Source: CAVVZJ01 sp963752755 (GTDB lineage: Bacteria; Planctomycetota; Planctomycetia; Isosphaerales; Isosphaeraceae). Taken from it: a stretch of DNA of 64,000 nt. Numbering within the stretch: position 1 is the stretch's first letter; each line of letters starts with the position of its first letter. Below, one piece after another: positions 43,424-52,600 of this stretch. Made by a program: the position numbers and the translations under genes. The DNA is taken from the NCBI GenBank assembly GCA_963752755.1, contig CAVVZJ010000017.1:62001-126000 (forward strand), written 5' to 3'. The notes beneath the pieces are model-generated. The model was not told where the DNA came from. It searched no databases and saw only the letters and a program-made list of their open reading frames with translations.

Positions 43424-43786
43424 ATGTCGCAGCCCTTGGAGACGTTCCCGAACCAGTTCCCCGACCGGGAGTACGAGATCGAGATCAGTTGCCCGGAGTT
43501 CACGGCGGTCTGCCCCAAGACGGGCAATCCTGACTTCGGCACGATCATCATCAACTACGTCCCGGCCGAGACCTGCATCGAGCTGAAGAGCCTGAAGCTG
43601 TATCTGTTCGGCTACCGCAACCAGGGGATCTTCTACGAACACTCGGTCAATACGATCCTCGACGATCTGGTGGACGCCTGCCGGCCGAGGCGGATGACGG
43701 TCGTGGGCGATTTCCGGCCGCGCGGGGGCATCACCTCGCGGATCACCGCGCGTTACGAGGCCAAGGCCGACCGGGAGCGCGCCTGA
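43424..43786 (+). CDS. queF: NADPH-dependent 7-cyano-7-deazaguanine reductase (QueF, type I)
   Basis: 120 residues with GAAGGA upstream. The catalytic Cys motif is 'FTAVCPKTGNPDFGTI', followed by 'ELKSLKLYLFGYRNQGIFYE' with the Glu-Leu-Lys-Ser binding loop. QueF reduces preQ0 to preQ1 for queuosine. It is of the short type I size. queE lies 20 kb away, so the pathway is not clustered. Confidence 0.95.
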   Translation: MSQPLETFPNQFPDREYEIEISCPEFTAVCPKTGNPDFGTIIINYVPAETCIELKSLKLYLFGYRNQGIFYEHSVNTILDDLVDACRPRRMTVVGDFRPRGGITSRITARYEAKADRERA

Positions 43787-43804
43787 CCCGGACGGAGAAC
43801 GGTC

Positions 43805-44644
43805 ATGAACCCAAGGAATGGCATCCTGACGTTGACCACCGATTTCGGCCCCGACGGCCCGTACGTCGCCGCGATGAAGGGGGTCGTGCTGGGCCTGGCT
43901 CCAAACGTCCAGATCGTGGACGTCAGCCACCGGATCGCGCCGCAGAACATCCTCGAAGGGGCGTTCGTGCTGGCCTCGATCCTCGACGCCTTCCCGCCGG
44001 AGACGGTTCATCTGGGCGTGATCGACCCCGGCGTCGGCACCGAGCGGCCCCTGGCGGCGGTGCGGGTGGCTGGTCAGTGGGTCGTGGCGCCGGATAACGG
44101 CCTCATCGGCGGCGTAGTCCGCCAGCAGAAACCAGAGTCCATCTGGGAGATTTCCAACCCCGCGGTTGGCCGCTCGGTGGTCTCCAACACCTTCCACGGC
44201 CGCGACATTCTGGCCCCGGCCGCGGCCCACCTGCTGCTTGGCCGCGACCCCGACCAGCTCGGTCCTCGCCGGTCCTCCGTGATCCGTCTGGCCAACTTCG
44301 AGCCTCGGGCCGACGACCATGGGATCGTTGCCGAGGTGATCTTCCGCGACGCCTTCGGCAACCTCATCACCAATGTCCCATCCGAGCACCTGGCCGGGAC
44401 CGATCCGGAGGACTGGATCATCGAGCTGGCCGGCGAGCGGGTCGAGGGTCTGGTGCGAACCTATGGCGAACGCCCGCCAGGCACCCTCGTGGCTCTGGTC
44501 GGCAGCTCGGGCTGGGTCGAGATTGCCCTCGTCAATGGCGATGCCGGTCGAACCATCGGCGCCGGGCCGGGAGCCACGGTCTGGTTCCGTCGCCGCCAGC
44601 CCCGACCTCGCAACGTCGGCCGGCCGATGGTGGTCCAGAATTGA
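43805..44644 (+). CDS. SAM hydrolase (S-adenosyl-L-methionine hydroxide adenosyltransferase, DUF62)
   Basis: 279 residues with GGAG before the ATG, 19 bases after queF. It starts 'ILTLTTDFGPDGPYVAAMKG', then 'IVDVSHRIAPQNILEGAFVL', 'LGVIDPGVGTERPLAAV' and 'NTFHGRDILAPAAAHLL'. The D-R-H triad of the family is present. These enzymes hydrolyse SAM to adenosine and methionine; they are related to fluorinases but lack the fluorinase insert. Confidence 0.92.
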   Translation: MNPRNGILTLTTDFGPDGPYVAAMKGVVLGLAPNVQIVDVSHRIAPQNILEGAFVLASILDAFPPETVHLGVIDPGVGTERPLAAVRVAGQWVVAPDNGLIGGVVRQQKPESIWEISNPAVGRSVVSNTFHGRDILAPAAAHLLLGRDPDQLGPRRSSVIRLANFEPRADDHGIVAEVIFRDAFGNLITNVPSEHLAGTDPEDWIIELAGERVEGLVRTYGERPPGTLVALVGSSGWVEIALVNGDAGRTIGAGPGATVWFRRRQPRPRNVGRPMVVQN

Positions 44645-44680
44645 GGAGTGGCGACACCTTCTCCCAGAACTCCGCCACCC

Positions 44681-46054
44681 ATGCCATCCCCGACCGAACG
44701 CCAGCTCCGCGACTGGGACAGGGCCCACCTCTGGCACCCCTTCACCCCCCAGGCGGACTGGGCTGCCTCGGAACCGCTCATCATCGACCGCGCCGAGGGC
44801 GTTTACCTGATCGACACCGAAGGGCGACGCTACCTCGACGGCGTCAGCTCCCTCTGGTGCAACGTCCACGGCCACCGTCACCCCGCACTCGATGCGGCCC
44901 TCCGCGATCAACTCGACCGCGTGGCCCATTCGACCTTGCTGGGTGTAACCAATGCCCCGGCCATTGAGTTGGCGAGGCGGCTGGTCGAGCTGGCTCCGGC
45001 GGGCTTGACGCGGGTCTTCTTCTCCGACGACGGGGCGACCGCTGTCGAGGTCGCCTTGAAGATGGCCTTTCAGTACTGGCGGCAGAAGGCCGACCCCGAG
45101 CCGGGGCGCTCCCACTTCGTCGCGCTCGGCGGAGCGTATCACGGCGACACTCTGGGCGACGTGAGCGTCGGGGGCGTCGAGCGGTTCCACGCGATGTTCG
45201 CCCCGTTGCTGTTCCCGGCCTTCAGGGCGCCGATCCCGTACTGCTATCGCTGCCCGCTCAGCCTGTCGCGACCGGATTGCGGGATGGCCTGTCTCGATGC
45301 GGTGGATCGCCTGCTGGGCGACCATCCCGGTGAGGTGGCGGCCGTGGTGGTCGAGCCGCTCGTCCAGGGAGCGGCGGGGATGATCGTGCATCCGGAAGGT
45401 TACCTGAAGGGGCTTCGGCAAATCACGCAACAACACCAGACCTTGCTGATCGCCGATGAGGTCGCCGTCGGCTTTGGCCGGACCGGGTCGATGTTCGCCT
45501 GCGAGCGAGAGAGGGTAACGCCCGACTTCCTCTGCCTGGCCAAGGGGATCACCGGCGGATACCTGCCGCTGGCGGCGACCTTGACGACCGAAGAAATCTA
45601 TTCCGCCTACTTCGGCACGGCGGCCGAGGGAAAGACGTTCATGCATGGTCATACCTACGGCGGAAACCCGCTGGGAGCCGCGGTCGCACTCGCGAACCTG
45701 AAGGTTTTCGAGGAAGAGCGGACGCTCGAACGACTCGGGCCGAAGAGCGAACGGCTGGCACGCTGGCTGGCCCGGTTCGCGGAATTGAGACATGTGGGCG
45801 ACGTCCGTCAATTGGGCCTGATCGCCGGAATCGAACTGGTCGCCGACCGGGAGTCGCGGCAACCGTTCGAGTGGTCCGAGCAGGTGGGGGTGCGGGTCTG
45901 CCATCGGGCGCGGGACCTGGGGTTGTTGATCCGTCCGCTGGGAGATGTCCTCGTGGTGATGCCACCCCTGGCAATCACCGAGGAGCAACTCGATGCGATG
46001 ATGGACATTATGAAGCGTTGCGTTTGCGAGGTGACGGAGGGCATCCCGGCATGA
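44681..46054 (+). CDS. bioA: Adenosylmethionine-8-amino-7-oxononanoate aminotransferase
   Basis: It begins 'RDWDRAHLWHPFTPQADW', the BioA opening, with 'YLIDTEGRRYLDGVSSLWCN', 'GHRHPALDAALRDQLDRVAH', 'ALGGAYHGDTLGDVSVGG' and PLP-lysine region 'CLAKGITGGYLPLAATLT'. BioA makes DAPA from KAPA using SAM as amino donor. ATG 44681 is chosen because GTG 44648 directly abuts its GAGGAG. The stop overlaps the bioD start by four bases. Confidence 0.93.
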   Translation: MPSPTERQLRDWDRAHLWHPFTPQADWAASEPLIIDRAEGVYLIDTEGRRYLDGVSSLWCNVHGHRHPALDAALRDQLDRVAHSTLLGVTNAPAIELARRLVELAPAGLTRVFFSDDGATAVEVALKMAFQYWRQKADPEPGRSHFVALGGAYHGDTLGDVSVGGVERFHAMFAPLLFPAFRAPIPYCYRCPLSLSRPDCGMACLDAVDRLLGDHPGEVAAVVVEPLVQGAAGMIVHPEGYLKGLRQITQQHQTLLIADEVAVGFGRTGSMFACERERVTPDFLCLAKGITGGYLPLAATLTTEEIYSAYFGTAAEGKTFMHGHTYGGNPLGAAVALANLKVFEEERTLERLGPKSERLARWLARFAELRHVGDVRQLGLIAGIELVADRESRQPFEWSEQVGVRVCHRARDLGLLIRPLGDVLVVMPPLAITEEQLDAMMDIMKRCVCEVTEGIPA

Positions 46055-46786
46055 TCGCGAGCCTCCGGGGTTTGTTCGTAACGGGAACCGACACCGGCGT
46101 GGGCAAGACGCGCGTGGCGTCGGCCATCGCGACAGCCCTGACATCTGGGGACCGTCGGGTCGGCGTGCTCAAGCCGGTGGCGACGGGCGTGACCCGGGAG
46201 GGGGACGTTGAGGACTGCGAGGATGCCCGGGTCCTGGCCGGTTCCGTGCCGATCGAAGCGCCTCTGGAACGGATCGCGCCCTTTACGGTTCGAGGCTCCC
46301 CTGGCGCCCTCGGTGGCCGCGAGGGCCGAGGGACGGACACTGGAGCACGCCCAGGTCCGTGAGGCGGTTCGCGAGGCGTTGACCTGGTGGCGGGAGCGGG
46401 CGGAACTGGTCGTGGTGGAGGGGGTGGGCGGTTTCCTCTGTCCACTGGCCGAAGAAACAACGGTTGCAGACCTGGCGATTGACCTAGACTTCCCCGTAGT
46501 GATCGTGGCAAGGCGCGGCCTGGGGACGCTCAACCACACCCTCTTAACCGTCGAGGCGATCCGTCATCGCGGGCTTCGGGTGGCAGGAGTCGTGCTGAAC
46601 GCGTCGACGCGCGACGAGGTCGGGCTGGCCGAGAGGACCAATGCTGAGGAGTTATCCCGACGGCTCGACGGCATCGCCATCCTTGCCGATTGTCCACACG
46701 ATGCCGGCGGTTCACTGTTGAATCGCTGCATCCATGACGTAAACTGGGACGAATGGGCCGCTGCGTCGCGAAACGCGATGACCTGA
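46051..46786 (+). CDS. bioD: Dethiobiotin synthetase (one frameshift)
   Basis: 'LFVTGTDTGVGKTRVASAIA' is the P-loop of BioD, with 'VGVLKPVATGV'. One extra base near 46290 shifts into 'APLAPSVAARAEGRTLEHAQ', 'ELVVVEGVGGFLCPL' and 'PVVIVARRGLGTLNHTLLTV'. BioD closes the ureido ring of biotin from DAPA and CO2. It overlaps bioA by ATGA, so the two are translationally coupled. Confidence 0.9.
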
Positions 46787-46822
46787 GAACGGCTTGACGG
46801 AGTCCCGAGGAACCATCCCGCG

Positions 46823-48066
46823 ATGAGCCGAGAGATCATCTGCCCCGGTTGCGGGATGGCAGTCCCGCTCGATGAGCCGACCGGCCCGGACTCGAATCTG
46901 GATTCGAGCCCCACGCCCGGGGTCGCGCCGACCGTCGAAACGCTGGTGCCACGCACGCTCTGCGTCGAGGAGAACATTGCGGCAGGGAAGAGGCCCGATT
47001 CGGATCGCCACGACAACGACCCCTCGGCGACGTTCTTCCAGTCCAACACGGCGCCCGGTGACGATGGCGAAGGGACGGACCTCGGCTGGCTCCCTCCTTC
47101 CAGTTCGCAGGAGCTGGCCCCTGGCGTGCCCTCGGAGCCGACACCGCAGCCCGAGGGGGGGCGGGGGTGTCGTCGGGAGGCGACCTGCTGACGGCCGCGG
47201 TCCCCGACCCCTTCCTCGCCGGGCTCGCCCCTGTGCACGGCGCGGGTGAGGACAACAAGCCGACGGAGTCCCCGATGCCCCTGTCGGGCCTGGATCTCTC
47301 CACTCCTCCCGCCCCGATGGAGACGTCGGACACGAACGAAACCGGCTCCATGACCGGCGATGAGTTCGTCAACGAGGTGGACTTTGGGCCCGATCGAACG
47401 TCGATCGCGATGATCCTCGTGGGAAGTTACGCCAGCGCCGTCACGCTCGCCCTGATCTGGATGCTCTGGCAAGGGACCGGGCGGACCGGCTCGGCGGCTC
47501 CCACCATCCCGGCGAGTAGCCGGATGGCCATCGATTCCAACGACGGCTCCGCGTTCGTCGCCGAACTGCCCGAGATCCCGACTGAGCGGTTGACCGCGAT
47601 TGGAAGGCCCTTGCGGATCGGCGACCTTGAGATCACGCCGCTGGAGATCCGAACCGCTCCGGTGCGTCTCGTCTCCGCCACGAGCGGCCGCCATCGCGAA
47701 GGCGGCAAGGACGCCCTGGAACTCCGTTTACGAATCCGCAACCTCAGCCAGTCTGAGATCTTCGCGCCACTGGAGCCGGCCTTCGTCCGCGAGCCGGACC
47801 GCGGCGTCCCCGAGAGCTTGATCGTCGCCGAGGATCATCCGATCCTGCCTTACCGGCTGGCCACGCAGAGCGAGTGGGAGATCAATGGCGAGAGTTTCGC
47901 GGAACTGGAGCCAGGCGAGGAGCGGGAAACGGTGGTCGTCAGTGAGGCGGACGCCCTCGCCAAGGTGACGCCGTCGATGACCTGGCGGCTCCGGCTTCGG
48001 ACCGCCCCGGAACGGACCGACGTGATCGGTGTGAGCTTCGAGCGGCATGAGGTCGCGAGCCATTGA
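46823..48066 (+). CDS. Zinc-ribbon membrane protein, unknown function (one frameshift)
   Basis: It starts 'MSREIICPGCGMAVPLDEPT' (one C-x2-C knuckle), then a disordered acidic region. A G7 run at 47155-47161 shifts the frame. After it comes 'SIAMILVGSYASAVTLALIW' (TM) and a C-terminal domain 'IGDLEITPLEIRTAPVRLVS' with 'ALELRLRIRNLSQSEIFAPL', resembling DUF4352-like beta sandwiches. Its stop overlaps the next start (TTGA). Confidence 0.6.
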
Positions 48067-49151
48067 GCGAACCGACCGGCCCGGCCGCTTCCAGGGATGA
48101 ACAAAAGGCCCCGACATTGACCGTGCCAATCCGATCAGCCGATTCCTTGAATCCGGCTCCCGTTGTGGACGCGAGGCGGTGGCTCCGGTCCTGGCCCTGG
48201 TGGCTGGCAGCCCTGGCGATGGGGCATCCCGTCATCTGGTTGCTCGCCCACTGGGACTGGCGGGCCGATTTCCTGGTCCACCTCCGGGAGCCGGCTCTGG
48301 TCGCGAGCGTGGCCGCGGCCGTCGCGATGTTTGGGAGAAACCGCAAGGTCGCCGCTGCGCTGGCGGTCCTGGCAGCCTTCCAGACCTGGCCGCTCGTGCG
48401 ATACTTCGGGGCCAACCCGGTCGCGCCCGACCCTCGATCGAACGAGCGGCTGAGGGTGCTGGCGGTCAATGTCCTGGTTGACAACGCGGACCACGACCGG
48501 CTGGCAGCCTTGATCCGACGGGTGCGGCCGGATGTGGTCGCTCTCGTCGAGTACACAATCGCCTGGCGGGCTGGCCTGGAGACGGTCCGTCGTGAGTTCC
48601 CCCATCGGGTCGAGTATCCGGCCGGCGCGAGCGGGCTGGCGGTCTGGTCGAAGCGGCCGTTCCGCTCGGAGGGACCCGTCTGGCCCTGGTACGACTCCTG
48701 GCCTGCGGTCCCGGCGGAACTCGACTTCGCGGGGCGTCGACTGCGGCTCTGGGTCGTCCATCCGTCGTCGCCCTTGCGACGGCTCGGCAGCCACCGCGGG
48801 TTCCCCGAGCTTGATGCGCTGGCCGGGCGGATCCAGGGGGAATCCGGCCCGACACTGGTCGTCGGTGACCTGAACACGAGCGACGCCTCACCCCACTTCG
48901 GCGACTTCCTCGCCACGACCGGCCTCCGCGACAGCCGTCATGGGTTCGGGAGTCAGCCGAGCTGGCCGATCTGGTCACCGTATCGGATTGCGATCGATCA
49001 CGCCTTGCTCTCCTCGGACCTGGCTGTCACCGACCGCCGCCTCGGACCGCCGGTCGGCTCCGACCACTTGCCCTTGCTGATCGAGGTCGCACCGGCCGCT
49101 GCCTCGCGGACGATCGAGGCAAGAGACTCCCACGCTTCGAGTTCGCCCTGA
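48063..49151 (+). CDS. Endonuclease/exonuclease/phosphatase (EEP) family membrane protein
   Basis: TTG 48063 overlaps the preceding stop by four bases. Three N-terminal TM segments (~residues 45-110) precede the EEP domain: 'LRVLAVNVLVDNADHDRLAA', 'PDVVALVEYT' with the metal-binding Glu, 'TLVVGDLNTSDASPHFGDF', 'IDHALLSSDLAV' and 'GSDHLPLLIEV'. The domain hydrolyses phosphodiester or phosphomonoester bonds. Its 3' end overlaps a gene on the other strand. Confidence 0.85.
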   Translation: MSEPTGPAASRDEQKAPTLTVPIRSADSLNPAPVVDARRWLRSWPWWLAALAMGHPVIWLLAHWDWRADFLVHLREPALVASVAAAVAMFGRNRKVAAALAVLAAFQTWPLVRYFGANPVAPDPRSNERLRVLAVNVLVDNADHDRLAALIRRVRPDVVALVEYTIAWRAGLETVRREFPHRVEYPAGASGLAVWSKRPFRSEGPVWPWYDSWPAVPAELDFAGRRLRLWVVHPSSPLRRLGSHRGFPELDALAGRIQGESGPTLVVGDLNTSDASPHFGDFLATTGLRDSRHGFGSQPSWPIWSPYRIAIDHALLSSDLAVTDRRLGPPVGSDHLPLLIEVAPAAASRTIEARDSHASSSP

Positions 49152-49609
49152 GAGATTGCGGCGTCGAAGTCGCCATCCAGACCGGCGAACTTGGCCTCGT
49201 CCGCACGGGCGAGCAGGCCGACGACCTCCGCGCCACGCTCCCCGCCGAGCCAGTCGCCCAGCGCGGTCTCGGCCGCGACCTCCTCGGTCGTCTTGGCCGC
49301 CCATGACGGACCATGACGGTGGACCAGGGCTGTGCGGATGACCTCCGCGGCTCGAACGAGCCGGCCCCGTGGCGTGCCAGCATCTTCCGGCTCGTCGGGA
49401 CCGGCCATCGCCTGCGAGACGCCTTCCGTCTTCCGACGTCGCTTCCCGAGTACGAGAACCGCCACCCCGATCATCAACGATGCGAGCAAGATCCCGGCCC
49501 CGATCAGCCCCGTTGCCCAGTCGGTTTCGGGCCAGGGCTCGGGGCCGAGGTTGGGTCGAGGGGGGAGGTCGAGACGGGTCACCCCCTCGGACGACTGGGC
49601 TGGGTTCAT
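48998..49609 (-). CDS. Single-TM membrane protein, unknown function
   Basis: 203 residues; TM near residue 35 (GLIGAGILLASLMIGVAVLV), then a soluble helical part 'RLVRAAEVIRTALVHRHGPS' and 'ELEAWESLASIVREAAAGAT', similar in shape to the cytosolic tail of BatD-type proteins. The last ~50 residues overlap the EEP gene on the other strand by 154 bases; since the EEP residues there are conserved, the true stop of this gene may lie earlier with a sequence error in between. Confidence 0.55.
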   Translation of the reverse strand: MNPAQSSEGVTRLDLPPRPNLGPEPWPETDWATGLIGAGILLASLMIGVAVLVLGKRRRKTEGVSQAMAGPDEPEDAGTPRGRLVRAAEVIRTALVHRHGPSWAAKTTEEVAAETALGDWLGGERGAEVVGLLARADEAKFAGLDGDFDAAISQGELEAWESLASIVREAAAGATSISKGKWSEPTGGPRRRSVTARSEESKA

Positions 49610-49650
49610 GAACGTGGGGACGATCCTGGTCGGAGAAGAGTAGGCGTCGA

Positions 49651-52600
49651 TCAGAGCGTCTCAACCGTCACCGCCATCACGATCGGCGCCGACTGGTCGT
49701 CGCCCTTGACGAACTCGATATCGGAAATCGGGTCGTCGCGTTTCGGATGAACGGCCAGGTAGCGCAGCTGCCGGCCACCCAGCAGAAAGGCCAGTTCCGA
49801 GCCGGGCACGTCAACGCGGCGGATGTAGTCCGCGAAGTGGACGCCGTTGCGAAGTGCGATCTCCTCGACCTGGCCGTCCCGGTAATGCAGGCGGACGAGC
49901 AAGGTGACTGACCCCTCGCGACCGAGCGGATACCCCCAGCCGCTGACACCGCTCAGGAGGTGGATCGCCTTCGCCGACGCGTTGCAGGGCAACGTGACCG
50001 TCTTCGGCATCGTCGGCGGGATCGTCCCGTTGGGGCCATTCAGCAAGATCGCGTTGGGGACGCGGTCGCCCTTCGGATCGATGAGCACGAACGGGATGCC
50101 CTGCACCATCTTGGGCGACCAGTCCGGGAAGACCAGGCGCTCGCCTTCGTTATCGCTGCTGTAGAACATGCCCCGGGTGGTGACGACGGTGGCCGCCTTC
50201 TCCATCGGCAGTGGCACGTATTTCCCCTTCGCCGTGAGGAATTCGAGCAGGTCGTTAAACTCCGCCTCGCTGATCTGCTTCTCGAATCCCTCCGGCATCA
50301 GCGACTTGGGCGAGGCGATCATCTCATCGATATCGTCGCGGAGGACGACGTGCCGCTTGGCCTCGCTATCGACCAGTTCGATAGCCGTCTTCGTCTCCGA
50401 GGCGAGCAACCCGCTGAGAACCTGACCCTCGGCGGTGGCGACAGTGTACTGGCGGAAATTCCCCTCGACCGAGCGGTTCGGGTCGATGATCTCGGTGAGG
50501 ATCTTTTCCTTGGGGTGGACGTTGAAGCCGGTCAGGTTGGGGCCGATCGTCTCGCCAAGGTCGCCGTGTCGGTGGCACTTGGCGCAGTTCTTCTCGAAGA
50601 CGGCGCGGCCCTTGGTGGCGTCGCCCGTCTTCTCGGTGAGCGGGAGGAGCGCGGCGAGCACCTTCTCGCGGTCGGGGCTGGGCATCCGGCCGCCCTGTTC
50701 GAGGAGCTTGCGGGCACGCTCCGCGATGGATTTGTTGGGATGGGCGGTGAGGCGCTGGGCCTGGTCGATGGCGAGGTCGCTGGCGGAGATGGAGCCATTT
50801 TCCATGCCGTCGAGCAAGGCGGTTGTCCACGCGGGACGTCGCTGAAGCAACTCGACCGCCTGGCGACGCAAGGCCGGTGTCAACCGGCTCCAGTGTCCGA
50901 CGACGAGCGTACCAACCTCCGGTGAACCCGCCTGGCCGATCGCCCCAAGCAGGCCGGAGGCGAGGGCGGGCGTGGCGCGGGCATTGATCTGGTCGAGGAT
51001 GGATTCGAGTTCCTCTTGAGCCGGCTTCATCTGCGCGAGCTTGTTCGCCGCCCCGATCCGGTCGGCCTCGGGACGGCCCGCGTCGGCGACCTCGGAGGCC
51101 ATCCGTTCGCGGAGGGATTTCATCGCGCTCGCCAGTCTTTCACCGAGGCCCCATCGAGCGGCGAGGGTGGCGAGCGGGAGCTGGCCCTCGGTGCCGAGGC
51201 GTTCCATCGCGGCGACGAGCGTTTGCTGGGCCTCCTCGTCGAGCCGGAGCGTCCGATCGGCGGGCCAGCCGGCGGCGAGGCCAGTGAGGAACGCGTCGGC
51301 GACGGCCGGCTCGGCGTCCAGGAGTCGGGGGAGCATCCGGGGCAGCGAATCGGTGTCCTCGCCGCGGGCGAAGTGTTCGGCCACGATCCGGACGGCCTTC
51401 AGGACCTCCTCGGGATTTTCGCGCGCTGCCAACGCCCCCACGAGGAAGCCCCCGGCGTGCTGGGCGGCGGCGGTGGTCGCGGCCAGAGGAATCCAGCGGT
51501 CGCGGGCGTTTTCTGGTCGAGCGAGCATGTCACGGATCGCCTCACCGACGGTCGGTGAATGCTCCGGGCTCTCGCTCAGGGCCAGCAAGGCCGCGCGGCG
51601 GACGACCGGGTCTGGGTCGTTCAGCAAGCCTGCGTCGAGGATCGACCGACTCGCGTCGTCACTCCTCGTCATGAGATCGACCGCCGCATGCCGGACGCCC
51701 GGCGAGGGATGCCGGAGCGACTTCTCGAGCAGTGCCCTGGCCTCGGCATCCTGGCCCTTCAGCGAATCCAGACCTTTCAGTGTCCAGAGCGCGTGGATCG
51801 CTGGTGGGTTCTCGCCCGTCGCATCGAGCGCGCGGTCCGACGCCAGCGTCCGCAAGGCCGGCACCACGTCCGTCTTGCCACGCGCCACGAGCGCCCACTG
51901 GGCCTTCATTCGCCAGAGCATGTTGTCATTCTTGAGCGCGGCGACGAGTTGATCCGGAGTGGCTTTCGTGAGGTCGAGAGCCACGCCCAGCGGCCGGCTC
52001 TCGTTGACGACGCGGTAGATCCGCCCGTGCGTCTTGTCGCGAAGCGGGGTCTCGTAGGCGTTGCCCGGGCCGGTCTTGAAGCCGAGGGGCGTGGGGTTGT
52101 GCTGGATGATGAAGTTGTACCAGTCGATCACCCAGACGGCGCCGTCGGGGCCGACATCGGCGACGATCGGGCTGGTCCATTCGTCGGTGCTGGCCAGCAG
52201 GTTGAAGCGGTCGTGACTGACGAGGTGACTACCCTGGCGGTCGAGCTGGCATCGGTGGACGACGTGGCCCGTCGGCTCGCAGATGAACGCCGCGCGGTTC
52301 CAGAAATCCGCCGGGAACTGGCGGGCTGTATAGACCGCGTGGCCAGCCGCCGCCGTGAAGCCGCCGAACCAGTCGACCTGGCGGATGGTCGTGATCGGGC
52401 GAATCCGGTCGTGGTCGGCCATCCGGTCGTTCCCCTTGCCGAGCCAGCCGCGGACGGACTCGAAGTAGCGGTTCGGCAGGCCAAGGTAGGAGGAATGCTC
52501 GCCGTTGGCCGTCGAATAAACAATCTCATTCGTCTCGGTCAGCCCTAGGCCCCAGGTGTTGTTGCTCGTCGATGTGAGCACTTCCAGCTTCGAGCCATCC

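Noticed and set aside
43340..46144. A 934-codon minus-strand frame opposite queF, the SAM hydrolase and bioA
   Set aside because: Shadow of three well-identified plus-strand genes; no motif seen.
46885..46910. Palindrome 'ctcgaatctggattcgag' taken as a regulatory site
   Set aside because: It lies inside the coding region of the zinc-ribbon membrane protein, and codon choice explains it.
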